Positions 39,955 through 52,100 of a DNA stretch of 64,000 nt are shown here, piece after piece. Source of the stretch: DASSFZ01 sp035283185 (lineage in GTDB: Bacteria; Chloroflexota; Anaerolineae; Fen-1058); NCBI GenBank assembly GCA_035283185.1, contig DATEUJ010000226.1, positions 1-64,000 of the forward strand, given 5' to 3'. The translations under genes and the position numbers were made by a program. Position 1 is the stretch's first letter. Every line of letters starts with the position of its first letter. The notes under the pieces are model-generated. The model ran no database searches and was not told the DNA's origin. It worked only from the letters and a program-made list of their open reading frames with translations.

Positions 39955-40515
39955 CTACGTTGCCTGCTCGTCGCCCAGAGCGGACGCCAGCATCTCGCGC
40001 AGCTCTTTGGGGATGACGGCAACTTTGTAATTCCGCCCGCCGATGCCGGCCTTGCCCACGAACAGCAGGCCGCGCGCCCGCACCTGCCCGATATGCGACT
40101 TGGGCGGCTGCTCGTTCCAGAACAGGCCATCGCCGTCCTGGCTGCCGAACTCGCGGGTGAGCTCGCCCAGCTTGATCCAGCCGCCAGCGTCGAGCGTCCG
40201 CCGTAGAATCTGGCGCCCTTGTGGCGTCAGCCCGGCGATCAGCTGCGTCAGGTGGTTCATGTCTGTCAGCCGCGCGACGAGCGCGGCCGTCTTCTGCTTG
40301 CGCTGGCCTTTGGCGGATAGCCCAGACGCAATGCAGGCGGCATCCACCAGTTGCCACAGGCTCTTGTTGAACGCGGCGGACAGGGTCGTGTTGAGATTGA
40401 TTGGCTTCTCCTCCGCCTCCTCGCGCCACTTGTCCATCATGTAATCGGTGAGCGCGTCCGCGTTTACAATGAACGGACCCATGAACGCGTCTTGCAATCG
40501 GCGTTTGTCAGGCAT
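39955..40515 (-). CDS. Hypothetical protein in the glmS-associated insertion
   Basis: A 186-aa protein (start 40515; gtggag upstream). An in-frame ATG at 40578 would add 21 residues of poor character. It is predicted mostly helical; the C-terminal part (WIKLGELTREFGS, SHIGQVRARGLLFVGKAG, IPKELREML) looks like a winged-helix domain. I recognise no family. It is transcribed against glmS and is flanked by copies of the glmS terminus, so it appears to have arrived with an inserted segment. It may be a regulator or a cargo gene. Confidence 0.6.
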   Translation of the reverse strand: MPDKRRLQDAFMGPFIVNADALTDYMMDKWREEAEEKPINLNTTLSAAFNKSLWQLVDAACIASGLSAKGQRKQKTAALVARLTDMNHLTQLIAGLTPQGRQILRRTLDAGGWIKLGELTREFGSQDGDGLFWNEQPPKSHIGQVRARGLLFVGKAGIGGRNYKVAVIPKELREMLASALGDEQAT

Positions 40516-40656
40516 GTCGGTTTTCTCCACTGGATTTCCAAACTTCGCATGAACGGGTTGTCTTCCGGCTCTGTCCAAGTATATCCAAACTTAACGACGA
40601 CGACAACGTATGTATAGTTGCCAGGTAATCCTCGAACGCAGCGGATGTATCGGAAG

Positions 40657-40781
40657 GTGCACTGCTCTCATCGGTGCTGGCGTCGATTCCGCTGCAGATG
40701 CTGGCTTACACTATCGCCGTGCGGCGCGGCTGCGACGTCGATCAGCCGAGGAACCTGGTGAAGAGCGTGACGGTGGAGTAA
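40657..40781 (+). pseudogene. Diverged copy of the glmS 3' end
   Basis: A frame ending in VLASIPLQMLAYTIAVRRG then CDVDQPRNLVKSVTVE and a stop repeats the last 40 codons of glmS (39745-39865) with about 10-12 base differences; the similarity continues about 17 nt past the stop (aataaaccacggatg). The front of the gene is missing. Either the remains of a second glmS or the far end of an insertion that duplicated its target. Confidence 0.8.
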
Positions 40782-40782
40782 A

Positions 40783-40815
40783 TAAACCACGGATGAACAC
40801 GGATAGGCACGGATA
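40783..40815. repeat. acggatnaacacggat phrase repeat
   Basis: Three units (ccacggatga, acacggata, gcacggata), a diverged member of the family at 904-935 and 21374-21403. A truncated copy follows the native glmS stop at 39868-39880. Confidence 0.6.
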
Positions 40816-40942
40816 AAAGCAAAGCCCGTTCTTGTTGAGAGAGGGGAGATTAACCACGAAGGCACCTTCACTCCGGCTTGCGATTTTCAGGTGTGTGCGA
40901 TACGATTAACGCCAGCCTATTTCAACGCAGCCGGAGGCAGCC

Positions 40943-42481
40943 GTGTTCCGCTCCCTGCGGATCCAGCTCGGCGCAATCGTATTCTGTTTCGTGCTCCTCG
41001 TTGCCGGCTCCGTCGCGATCACTTACCTGATCGTTCAGACCCAGGCGAGTGGCGCGACGCTGCGCGCCCTCCTGTTGATTCAGCTCGTCCTGCTTGTCGC
41101 CGCCCTACTGCTGCTGACGTGGGGCTATTTTTTCACGCGCCGCCGTTTTACGCGGCCGCTCGCGGCGCTCAACCGGGCCGCTCATCGCATCGCCGAAGGA
41201 CATCTCGACGAGTCTGTGCGCGTCGAAGGCGACGACGAGCTTACAGACCTGGCGCGCGCCTTCGAGACGATGCGCGCCGACGTCGCCGCCTCGCGCGACG
41301 AGCTGGAGTCCCGCGTCGCGCAGCGCACACGAGAGCTGGCCTCCGCCTTCGAGCTCAGCCAGGAGATCGTGTCGCAGCTCGATCTCCGGCACCTCCTGCA
41401 ATCCGTGACGGATCACGCTCGCGCGCTGACCCGGGCCGAGGCGGCCTCGTTGTGCTTGCTCGACGAAGGCAACACGGCCCTGGTGCTTTCTAGCACGAGT
41501 GGGGCGAAGGTTCCTCCCCCGGATATGCGCCAGCCGGTGTGGCTCGTCCCGGCGAATCAGGGATTGGTCAGCGACCAGATGGTCGCCGTGGAAAGCGCGT
41601 GCGCGAATTGCGGCTTCTTGCATTCGCACGAACCGGGGCACTGCGTCGCCGCACCTTTACGCGTGGCCGATCGCACCCTCGGCGCGCTGTGCATCGTTCG
41701 CAGTGACAGCCCCTCATTCGACGCCGACGAAACGCGTGCGCTGACACTGCTCGCCAACTCGGCTGCCATCGCCATCGCGAATGCGCGCCTGGTCGAATCT
41801 GAGCGGCGGCAGGCCGAACAGGCGGCCAGGCTGGCCGAGCGCGAGCGCCTCGCCGCCGACTTGCACGATCACCTGGCGCAAACGCTCGGCTTTCTCAATC
41901 TGGAGATCGATCAGGTCAGAGCGGCGTTGGCCGCAGACGGGCCGAAGGATGCTCAGGCCGAACTGGATCGAATGAAAACGGCGGTCGGCGAGGCATATCG
42001 GCAGGTGCGCGCTTCTTTGGTCGGACTTCGCGAGTCGCTGCCGGCCGGCGACGATCTGATCGACAAGCTGAACGCCTGCCTGGCCGATTTCCGCGAGACC
42101 TCCGGACTTCCAGCCGAGTTGTTCGTCTCCGATCCGTCCGCGCTGGCGTTGCCGCGTCTAGCCCAAGCGCAAGCGTATCTCATCGTTCGCGAGGCCCTGG
42201 TCAATGTCCGGCGGCACGCGCAGGCGCAGCAGGCGTCGGTGCGCATCGATTGCATCGACGGACAGGCTCGTTTTACCGTCGAGGACAATGGACGCGGCTT
42301 CGACGTATCCTCGGTCGAGGGCGATCACCATCTCGGCCTGACGATCATGCAGGCGCGCGCCGAGCGAAGCGGCGGGTATTTAACCGTCGACTCGACGCCC
42401 GGCGCGGGGACGAAGATCGCGGCCTACTTCCCACTCGACGTGGCTGCGCCGGATGGAAGCGGGCACAGGGGACCAGCGTGA
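40943..42481 (+). CDS. NarL-type sensor histidine kinase (HAMP-GAF-HisKA_3)
   Basis: A 512-aa membrane kinase from a GTG (ggagg 6 nt upstream). Two membrane helices (LGAIVFCFVLLVAGSVAITYL and LLLIQLVLLVAALLLLTWGYFF) have almost no external loop, followed by HAMP (RFTRPLAALNRAAHRIAEG), a coiled coil, a GAF domain with a Cys-x2-Cys and His cluster (CANCGFLHSHEPGHC), then HisKA_3 with the phosphoacceptor in ADLHDHLAQTLGFL and an ATPase domain (VREALVNVRRHA, VEDNGRGFD, HLGLTIMQARAERSG). The Cys/His cluster could bind a metal or iron-sulfur group. It overlaps its response regulator by 4 nt (GTGA). Confidence 0.9.
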   Translation: MFRSLRIQLGAIVFCFVLLVAGSVAITYLIVQTQASGATLRALLLIQLVLLVAALLLLTWGYFFTRRRFTRPLAALNRAAHRIAEGHLDESVRVEGDDELTDLARAFETMRADVAASRDELESRVAQRTRELASAFELSQEIVSQLDLRHLLQSVTDHARALTRAEAASLCLLDEGNTALVLSSTSGAKVPPPDMRQPVWLVPANQGLVSDQMVAVESACANCGFLHSHEPGHCVAAPLRVADRTLGALCIVRSDSPSFDADETRALTLLANSAAIAIANARLVESERRQAEQAARLAERERLAADLHDHLAQTLGFLNLEIDQVRAALAADGPKDAQAELDRMKTAVGEAYRQVRASLVGLRESLPAGDDLIDKLNACLADFRETSGLPAELFVSDPSALALPRLAQAQAYLIVREALVNVRRHAQAQQASVRIDCIDGQARFTVEDNGRGFDVSSVEGDHHLGLTIMQARAERSGGYLTVDSTPGAGTKIAAYFPLDVAAPDGSGHRGPA

Positions 42482-43149
42482 CCGCCGCCCGCGTCTTGCT
42501 CTGCGACGATCACGATCTCTTCCGCGAAGGGCTGGCCGGCCTGATCGATGCACAGCCGGACCTGGAGGTGGTCGGCCAGGCGGCCGACGGACTGGAGGCG
42601 CTCGCCCTCGCCCGCGATCTCAGCCCCAACCTGATCGTGATCGACATCAAGATGCCGGTGTGTGATGGGCTGGAAGCCACGCGGCTGATTCGCGCCGAGC
42701 TGCCGGACGCGCGCATCGTCATCCTCACCGTGCACGACGAAGACGAGAAACTGTTCGAAGCGATCAAGGCCGGCGCGGGCGGCTACATTCTGAAGGACAC
42801 CAACTCGGCCGAATTTCTGAATAGCGTGCGCCGGGCCTTAGCTGGGGAAGCCGTTCTGCCGCCGAAACTGGCGGCGCGCCTGCTCGACGAGTTTGCCCGG
42901 CTGGCCACGCTGGTTCCATCCGAATCGCCCTCTGACGATTCCCCCGATCTCACACCTCGCGAGCGCGAAGTGCTCAACCTCATTGCCACCGGCGCGAGCG
43001 ATAAGGAGATTGCCGCGGCGCTTTCGCTCAGCCTGCACACGGTCAAGAGCCACGTTCGCAGCATCTTGAGCAAGCTGCATGCCGTCAATCGGCGCCAGGC
43101 GGTGAGGCTGGCGGGCCGGCAGGACTGGACGAAAAGGAAAACGCTCTAG
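42478..43149 (+). CDS. NarL/LuxR-type response regulator
   Basis: A 223-aa protein beginning with GTG that overlaps the kinase stop. The REC domain has LLCDDHDLFREGL, phosphoacceptor Asp in LIVIDIKMPV, ILTVHDEDE and the conserved Lys in GYILKDTN; the C-terminal LuxR HTH reads LTPREREVLNLIATGASDKEIA and VKSHVRSILSKLHAVNRRQAV. It is the cognate regulator of the adjacent NarL-type kinase. Its final 65 nt overlap, tail to tail, the 3' end of the giant leftward surface-protein gene, which may give antisense interference between them. Confidence 0.93.
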   Translation: MTAARVLLCDDHDLFREGLAGLIDAQPDLEVVGQAADGLEALALARDLSPNLIVIDIKMPVCDGLEATRLIRAELPDARIVILTVHDEDEKLFEAIKAGAGGYILKDTNSAEFLNSVRRALAGEAVLPPKLAARLLDEFARLATLVPSESPSDDSPDLTPREREVLNLIATGASDKEIAAALSLSLHTVKSHVRSILSKLHAVNRRQAVRLAGRQDWTKRKTL

Positions 43150-46100
43150 GGCTGTCCACCGCCGCCGCGAGCGATGCCGGCTGCGGGATAGGTGTCGCGC
43201 CACCGCAGGTCACATAGCCCAGGAAACGAGCCGAGATGCGGTCCTGGCCCGGCAGGTGATAGTCGGTCAGGCGCACCCGCGCAAAGTTCACCACCCGGTA
43301 GGCGGCGTTGTTGCCACTCCCGGCTACTGCGTCCCAGACAGGGACGACGATGTTGACAGTCTTGAGTGCGTCTAATGCCTCGCGCACGGCGCTGCTGTTA
43401 GCCACACCCGGTCTACCCTGTACCCAGTCGCCAATCGACACGACGTGGTCAGCCGGATTACTGGGGTTGATATATGTGAAGCTTTCACCCGGCGGCGTCA
43501 GGCTGGTGACGAGCGTCCCGACGCTCGGGCTGCCGGCCCAGGTGAGCCAGCCGAAGTTGCCCCGCCGGGCGCCGTTGAAGATATTCTCGACGACATCTTC
43601 CTCAGACACGCCTGCCAGTGTTTCCACGTGCAGTGCAATCGGATAGAGATCACAGGTCTGAGCTGGCGCTGGTGTGACCGTAACTCTGACGGTAGCCACA
43701 TCGCTCCCGCCGTTGGCATCTACGATGGTGTAGGTGAAGCTGTCGATCCCTGTCAGACCGAAGGTGGGAGTGTAGGTGACCGTGTTGTCGGGGTGAATCA
43801 TCGCGGTCCCGCTCATTGGTAGTGTGATCGACACAACTGTGAGAAGATCGCCATCAATATCCGAGTCATTAGCCAGCACATCGATGGTAATAGCGGTGTC
43901 CTCCCGTGTAGTCGCTTCGTCATCTATCGCCACCGGGTCATCGTTGACCGGAGTGACAGTGACCCTGACCACGGCCGTGTCCATACCGCCCTGGCCGTCG
44001 CTGATCGTGTATGCAAAGCTGTCCCTGCCGTCGAAGTTGGCAGTTGGAGTGTAGGTGATGGTGTTATCCAGATTGACCACCGCCGCGCCATTGGATGGCA
44101 GCGTAACTGAGATCACGGTGAGGGTATCGCCATCGACATCCGAGTCGTTGGCTAGTATATCAATGGTAACGGCAGCGTCCTCCGGGGTGGTCGCTTCGTC
44201 ATCCATTGCGAGTGGCGGATCGTTGACGGGGTTGACTATGACCATGACGGTGGCGCTGGCGGTGAGCTCCCCGTCAGAGATGGTGTAGGTGAAAACGTCC
44301 GTACTATTGAAGTCGGGATCGGGTGTGTAGAACAGGTGATCGGTATTGTTGATCACAGTCCCGTTACTCGAGACCCCCACAACAGTGATCGTGAGCGAAT
44401 CGCCATTCGGGTCGCTATCATTCCCTAACACATTCAGAGTGTTGTCCGTGCTATCTTCGTTTACATTGAAGCTGTCGTCGTTCGCTATAGGCGGAATGTT
44501 GACCGGCGTGGTGTCTGTGGCCTGATTATTGGATGGATCTCTGTCCGGGCCGCTGTCGCTGTCATCGCCGATGATGGCGGTGTTGGTGATTTCTGTGGTG
44601 CCAGCCGGCATCGGGTCCGCGACGGCGACGGCGAAGTCAACCACTCCACTCGTGCCTGCGCTCAGTCCACCGATGAGGAAGGCGCAGGTTGTACCTGCCG
44701 GGCTGGCGTCGGCACAACTCCAGCCAAGGGTGCTCGATGCGGCGTCAAAGCTGGTGTTAGCCGGCACCGTCTCGCTGATGACGACCCCGGTTGTGCCCTG
44801 GCCGCCGGCGTTGGTATAGACCAAGCTGTAGACGATGACTTCGCCCGGTGCTGCCACCAGGCCTCCATCATCTTTGCTGATTTGCAATTCTGGTGCTGCA
44901 TCGACGTGATTGACGTCAACAGCAGTGTTATTCTTCGGGGTCGGATCCTGTCCGTTTGCCCCGTCATCGGCGACGGAGGCGGTGTTGGTGATGGTCTCCG
45001 CTCCAGCTAGAAGCGGGTCGTCCACCCGCACGATGACGGTGCGGGTTACGCTGGCCCCAGTGGCCAGGTCAAAGGCCGCCCAGGTGACCAGGCCGCCGGA
45101 TTCGCTCCCGCTGTGGCTCGCGGCGACGAACGTGGTGTCGGCGGGCAGCGTGTCGGTGATGGTGACGCCGGTTGCTCCCTGAGCGCCGACGTTGCTGACC
45201 GTAAGCGTGTAGGTCAAGATTTGGCCGGCCTGGACGAAGGTCAAGTCATCCGTCTTGGCACTGACCAAGTCTGGGACGACGTTGAGGTTCACCAGCAGGT
45301 GGTGGACGTTGTTCGTCTCGTCGCATTCGTTGTGCGTACCTGTGCGTGCGCCATTGTCGTCGGCCACGACGTAGATATCACGGGTCCCAGAGAAGGGTGT
45401 CAGCCAATCAAAGGACACGTCCTCAAATTCGCCTGGCTTGAGAGGTTTGGTGGTTTGTACGGTACCCAACAGCACGCCGCCTGCCGCAGGGTTGCCATCG
45501 TAGAAAGCGACCGGCATACCAGGCCCGACCTGGACGGCCCCACCGTTGCCGATACGGGCGGTAAGCGTGATCGCGTCAACCTGTGTTTCGAAGCGCAGGA
45601 ATGAAGCCGTCAAGTCCGGCGCGGCGAACATAGAGCCGATAGTTTGGAGGTTCTGCCGGTAGTTGTTGAAGGTCTGCCAGTTGTTTGCTTCCATCGCCGG
45701 GATGCTGCCGTCGTCGCCGATGTTGGTGATGTGATAGGTGTGCTGATTCCAAATCTTCCGTGAGCCGACCCAACGATCAGACGCATCGCCGAAGACGAAG
45801 ACGCCTCGCTGCGGACCGAAGCCGCAGTTGTTGTTGGCGACGGCCACGATCTCAGCATTGCCATCGCCATCCACATCGGCGACCAGTGGGTTCTCATACC
45901 ACGTGCAAGAACTGGATGGTGTCTGGAAGAGGACGGCGCCATCGGTGCCACGGAAGACAAACAACCTTCGCTCGTCGTGGTAGACGACTTCAGCCGAGCC
46001 ATCGCCTTCAAAGTCGAAGACAGACGAACCAGTTCGATTCGAAGAGCCATCTTGAATGGGAGCCGACCACTTGACCCTCCCATCTGTCTCGAAGACTGTA

Positions 46101-49100
46101 TAACGTGATGCGCCCGCAACTCCGATCTCGACCTGGCCATCGCCGTCGTAGTCGGCGACCGTGGGCGGGCCGCCGACACCTCCACCCGGAAGGGATACCG
46201 GTCCCCACTTGACCGCGCCGGTGTTCTCTAGCAGACGCACCGCACCGCTGTTGACGAGGACAATCTCAGGGAAGGGATCGGCGTCGAAATTGGCGACGGC
46301 GTTGAACCCATCCGGCACGGGCGCCTGCCAGAGAATGTCGCCAAACACCGCGTCGTACACCGTATTCCCGGCCACCACCTCGGGCCGGCCATCCATATTG
46401 ATGTCCGCCACGAGGGACAAGGAGCCAAGCCCACCATTGTCGCCGCGGCCGCCGGTGCCGGTCCAGCGGATGGCGCCCGTATTGTTCAGTACCTGCCGGC
46501 CGACGACGATCTCGGGCGTGCCGTCCCCATCGAGGTCGGCCAGCGCGGGGCCACTCGCGCCCCCGGAGTCCAGCGAAGGGCTCAACCACTTGAAAGCCCC
46601 GTCATTCTCGAAGGCAATTAAGCGGTTGCCAGAGCCATGGGCGGCGACAATCTCAGGCCGACCGTCCCGATCGATGTCGCCCACGGCCAGCTGGCCATCT
46701 GCATTGACAAACTGGGTTGGTGATATGACCGAGAACAGTTCAACGCCATTGTTCCCGCTGACGGCTCGGAGCGGTCCGGGTTGCACCCAGCCGCCGCCGG
46801 TGTCGGCTGTGGACGCGAAGACGACATCCGGGACGCCGTCGCCGTTCAGGTCGATGACAGCCGGCGTCATCATGACGTTGAGCGCATTCGCCACGACCGT
46901 GGAACTCGTCCACGACCACTCGAGTACAGGGTTGAAGGGGCCGGGCGGCGACCTGAACTCGCAGGCCAGGCCGGTGTTGGAATAGTTGTTGGTCTCGTCC
47001 GACTCGGCAACCGCCGCACCGCTGTCGACGAACGCATAAATCAGATTATCGCGGAACGTCACTGTGCCCGAGACGGGACTGGTAACCGTCACCGTCGTGC
47101 GGGCGGCCAGCCCGTTCTGAGCCACGCGCCCCAGGACTGTATCGGTACCGGCGTCGAAGACGGAGTTTCCATTGGCGTCCTCGAAGAAGGTGACGCTGAA
47201 CTCGCCCACTGCCGGCGCGCCACCCTGATTGGCGAGCCGCGCGGCGACGCTGCCTGACACAGCCAGCGTCTGCCAATCCCCGGTTACGCCCGAACGGTCG
47301 ACGAGGCTCACAGATAGATCGATCACCTGCGGTAGCGTGTCCACATCGCGGGCAGTGTTGTCGTCTGGAGTCGGGTCTGCGCCATGTGTGCCGTCATCGA
47401 CGGCGACGAGGGTGTTGGTGATGGCTGCCACCCCGGGTGGGATGAGGTCGTTGACGCGGACCGTGACGGTGTGGGAGACGGCCTCTCCGGCAATCAGGTC
47501 GAAGGCCGGCCAGGTAATCTCGCGATGCGCCACCCGGCCACCGTCGCTGGCACTGACGAAGGTCGTGTTGGCAGGGAGCGTGTCGGTGACTAGGATAGTG
47601 GTGGCCGCCCGGCCGCTGACGTTGCTGATCGTGACAGTGTACGTGAGGGTCTGGCCGGGCTGGACGGCTGTTTGGTCATCATTTTTGCCGACCACCAGAT
47701 CGGTCGTGGCAGTGCTGACCGGTATCACTTGGGCCCGATCGATGACCGGCCCGTATCCAGCAGGCGATGTCAGGCTCTCAAAGCGCAGGGTGGTCGTCAC
47801 GCCGTTGGCGACGAAGGACCAAACCCTGGGTCGGTAGCCCATGTTCGTGTAGCTCTTGCCCGAGATATCAAAGTAGAACACGTCCGACTGTCCGGCCGCG
47901 CTGACGCTCATCGGCTTGAGGGTCGGCCCGGAGGCCGGATTGCCGGCCATGAAAAACTGAACTTCGTATGGTTGGCCGGGGATGGTGGGGAACGATTGCT
48001 CCAGGCCGCCCCGATTGAGACCGTCCAGGTCCACGCTGTGATAGCAGTCCGCGTTCTGCCAGAAAGAGTTGAGATAGTGAATGTCCATGCCTATCACCCG
48101 CCAGTGACTGATCGCCTCTGAGCCTGCCGTCAGGAGAAAGTAGGTGCCTGGCGGTACAGACAGCGACGACTCTTCAAGACTGCCGTTGCGGAGCAGGTTA
48201 GGGGCCAACGCCGAGAAGCCATAGTAGAAATCGTCCCCGGCGAAGACGGCAGGCACGCTGCTGTTGACTCCGACCGGGGCGGTCACGCTGATGGCGGACG
48301 TGCCAGAGATGTCTGTCGTGGCCGACACGCTTTGAGAACCTACGGTGAAGGTGATGATCTTGCCTGCCATGGGGTTCTGCAGCGCAAAGCAATCTTGCAG
48401 TCTGGCCGCGACGGTTGTTTGCCCGTTGTTCACTGGGCCTGGCGGATTGCCACTGAGCACACTCAAGCGCTTATCCACCGTGGCGGTCAATACATCACTG
48501 GCCGAGGCACCATCCTTGTCGCTGACAGTCAGGGTGGCGGTGTAGATGCCTGGCAAACTGTAAGCATGAGACACCCGGGCATTCGAACTATTGCAGTTGA
48601 TCACCTGAGCGGTCTGACCATCGCCGAAGTTCCACTCACACCGCAAGCTGTTCCGGTCCACTGAGCTGAGATCGGAAATGCTCGGCGCAATGTTCCAGTT
48701 TTGTCCCCAGACTACGGTTTGATCAGGGCCAGCATTGCCGATGGGTGGCAAATTGGCGACCGATACGACCCTGGTAATCGTAGCGTAAATCCCGCGAGTA
48801 TTCGCCGCTCTTAAGGTGACAGTGTAGATGCCGTTGTCATCGAAGGCGTGGATAGGGGCCGCCTGATTGATCACCTCGGTCGTGCCATCGCCCCAATTCC
48901 ATGTCTGGGCGACCATCGGGCCAAACGGGTCGGTTGAGTCATCGGCAAATTGGACGCTTTGCGCTTCGTTAGGCAGTGCCGGTGTGAAGGAAAAGTCCGC
49001 CTGGGGCGGGCCGAAGGCGTGATAAAGAATCGTGTGCTGATCCGTCAAGGCATCGGTGTTGGTTATCGTCAGCGTCACGCTGTACACTCCCGGCGCAGCA

Positions 49101-52100
49101 AAGACGTGAACCGGATCCTGTTTGGTGCTTGTAGCGCCATCGCCGAAGTCCCACGCGTAACCGGCTATGTCGCTCAGCGAGTCAGTGGAGCGATCCAGAA
49201 AACGGGTTTCCACGCTCCCGATCTGCGGCGAGTATGCCCAGAACGTCTGCAAGGCGATGTATGGCCCCCCGTAGTTGTTCTTCAACAGTAGCCTGACGAA
49301 ACGAGCCGGAGCAGGCGGGAAGAAGAAGTGCTGAAGCGTCCCATCATTGCGGAGCGTGCCGGCGACGACGGTCCTGAAGGCTGCATCGCCCGGGCTGGTG
49401 GTCGAAACCTGGACTTCGAAGTCGCGCGCGGCCTGCGCGCCGGCAGTCGGCTGCAGGGCGACGTGATCGATCAGCCAGATGTCGGCGCGCGGCAAAACGA
49501 TCTTCAGCCATTGGTTGGTCGACTGCCCGTTGGCAGTAAGCCATGCCTGGTTGGCCTGGTTGAAATCCAGCGCATAATCTGGTGAGTTAGACGCGCTACT
49601 TTCGCTGGAAAAACTCAATAACGCAGCGCCGGCCGGGGCCGCTGCCAGAACTTCGAGTTCCTGCACGCCGATATAGCTCGTGCTGTGACCGTTCCGCCAG
49701 AAGAACTCCACATACTTAGCCTCGAAGAGATCGCCGAATCCAATTTCCCAAGCGGTGTTACTGGCCGCCAGGGTTCCGGAGAACACCGTGGCGAAGGCCG
49801 AATCGTCCGCTGTCGTCGTCGAGACGCGGATCTCGAAGTCCCTGGGGCCAGCACCGCCGTAAGGGAAAATACGGACACCGTACACCTCGCGGATGGAGCT
49901 ATCTTCGAGCAAGACTTTGATCCATTGATTGGTCACCGCGTTCTGCTGGGTCAGCCACGGCGTGCCGGTATTGCCATCCAGAGCCTGTTCGGGCCGATAT
50001 TGGTAACCGTACTGACTGGAGGCCGCGACGACGCCGCCGACCCCGTCGGCCAACACGTCGAAAAAGGTGGTGGAAATGTAGTTGGGATCGCCGTAGTTGC
50101 TGCGTGGCATGTATTTGACGTATCGGGCTTGGACGGGGCCACCCGCGAATAGAAATGTCTGGAGCGTGTTGTTGTTCAGCACCGTCGTCGACAGCACCCG
50201 CGTGAAGGCTGCATCGTCCGACGTCGTCGACGAAACCCAGATCTCGAAATCCCGTACCGACTGGGTCGCTGCGCCATCCAGCCGAGGTGAGACCTGCACG
50301 CCGCGCAAGGTGTGCGGCGCTGAGCCAGCCAGTTGAATGATCGCAAACTGGTTCGTCAGGCTGGCTGTCGCCCAGGGCAGACCGAAAATATAGTCCAACA
50401 TCGCGTCGGGCGTCGTGCTGCTATTGAAAGCGCTACTGTAGGTGATGACCGTCGCGCCGTTGGCGATCTGCGCCGGCGACTGGTTGCGCGCCACATCGGT
50501 GGTCGCCGCCGGCAGGGAAATGATGTTGCCTTCACTCTCAACCGTCATCACGTGGAAAGTGGCGACGCGGATGTTGCCGGCGCTGCCGTAATTGTTCCGT
50601 GCCAGCAGTTTCACGTAGCGCGCGCGGACAGGCCCGCCGGGCAGCAGGAACTCCTGCACTTGGCTATTGTTCAAGAGTGTCCCGCTCAGCACCGAGGTGA
50701 GGGCGCTGTCCTCGTCGGTCGTCGCCGAGACCAGAACCTCGAAGTCCTTCAGCGCGTCGGCTGTGGCGAAGGCAGCAGGCTGGAGGCGCACCCGGTCGAC
50801 GAGCTGCGCTTCTCCACCGGCCAGGCGCAACTTCACGGACTGGTTCGTGACCTGGCCATTGGCGGTCAGCCACACTGTCGATGGGCTTGCGTCGAGCAAC
50901 TCCTCTGGCCGAAAACTGACGTTGAGGTAACTGGCAACGGTCGTTGCCGAAAAAGAAGGCACGCCGCCCAGGTTGGAATCGATCACCTCAAAGCTGCTCA
51001 CCCCAATGCAGCACGCACTGCCATAGTTGTCTTTGGCCAGCAGTCTGACATATCGGGCCTGCACCGGAGTGGCCAGGGGGAATTCCTGGACACGGGTGTT
51101 GTTCAGTGCCGTGCTGCTGAGCACGGTCGTGAAGGCGGCCGTGTCGGTCGTCGTCGTCGAGACCTGGATCTCGAAGTTCTTCAGCGCGTCATTGCCAGAC
51201 GGGCTGATCAGCCGCACGCGGTCGAAGGTCTGGACCTGGCCTTGAGGGAGCTGGAGGACGATGAACTGGTTCGCGGCCTGCCCGTTAGCCGAGAACCAGG
51301 ACGTGTTAGGGTTATCGTCAATGGCATTCGAGGGCACGTAGCTTGCGCTGTACTGGCTCGAAAAGGCGGCGATCGAGGCGCCCTCCTGAAACGAGCCGAT
51401 ATTGTTGTCCCAGGTGGTGACTGAATGGGACTCGCCGGGCACGGTGAAGCGTGCCGCCAGCGTGGCATCCCTGACGGTGATTGTGAACTCCCGCGTGCTG
51501 CTGAGGCGAGCATCGCTCGCCCGCATTGTCACGCGCGGGTAAACGCCGGCGTCGTCGAAGTCCGGCGTCAGCGTCAGCGTGCCGCGCCCGTCCCCGTGAT
51601 CGGCAAAGCGGGCAAAGGCCGGCAACTGTGACGCCGACAGTGTGATGGCATCGCCATCCGGGTCTGCTGCGGACACGGGCACACTGCGGCTCTCGCTCTC
51701 GTCCATCACCACGTCGTCGATGGGCGCCAAACGCGGCGCGTCGTTCACCGGTTGGACGGTGATAGAGATGGTGGCAATGTTCGAGTCAAACGTGCCGTCG
51801 TTGGCGCGGAAGGTGAAGGAATCCGGGCCGAAGTAGTCGGCGTTCGGCGTGTAGGTCAGGCTGGGCGGCGTGCCGGTCAGCAGGCCGAATGCCGGCGTGG
51901 TGACGACGGTGAAGGTGAGTGGGTCGGTGTCGATGGCCGTGAGGGTGATGGCGCGCGGGGTGTCCTCGTCGGTCGTCACGGACTGGCCCAGCGCGATGGG
52001 CGGCCCGCCTGAGGCGGTCAGGTTGAGGCGGGTGTACGTGCCGCTGTGCCAGGTTGCGGTCTGGTCGGCCTCGAAGTCCATGACCTGAAAGCGGATCGTA

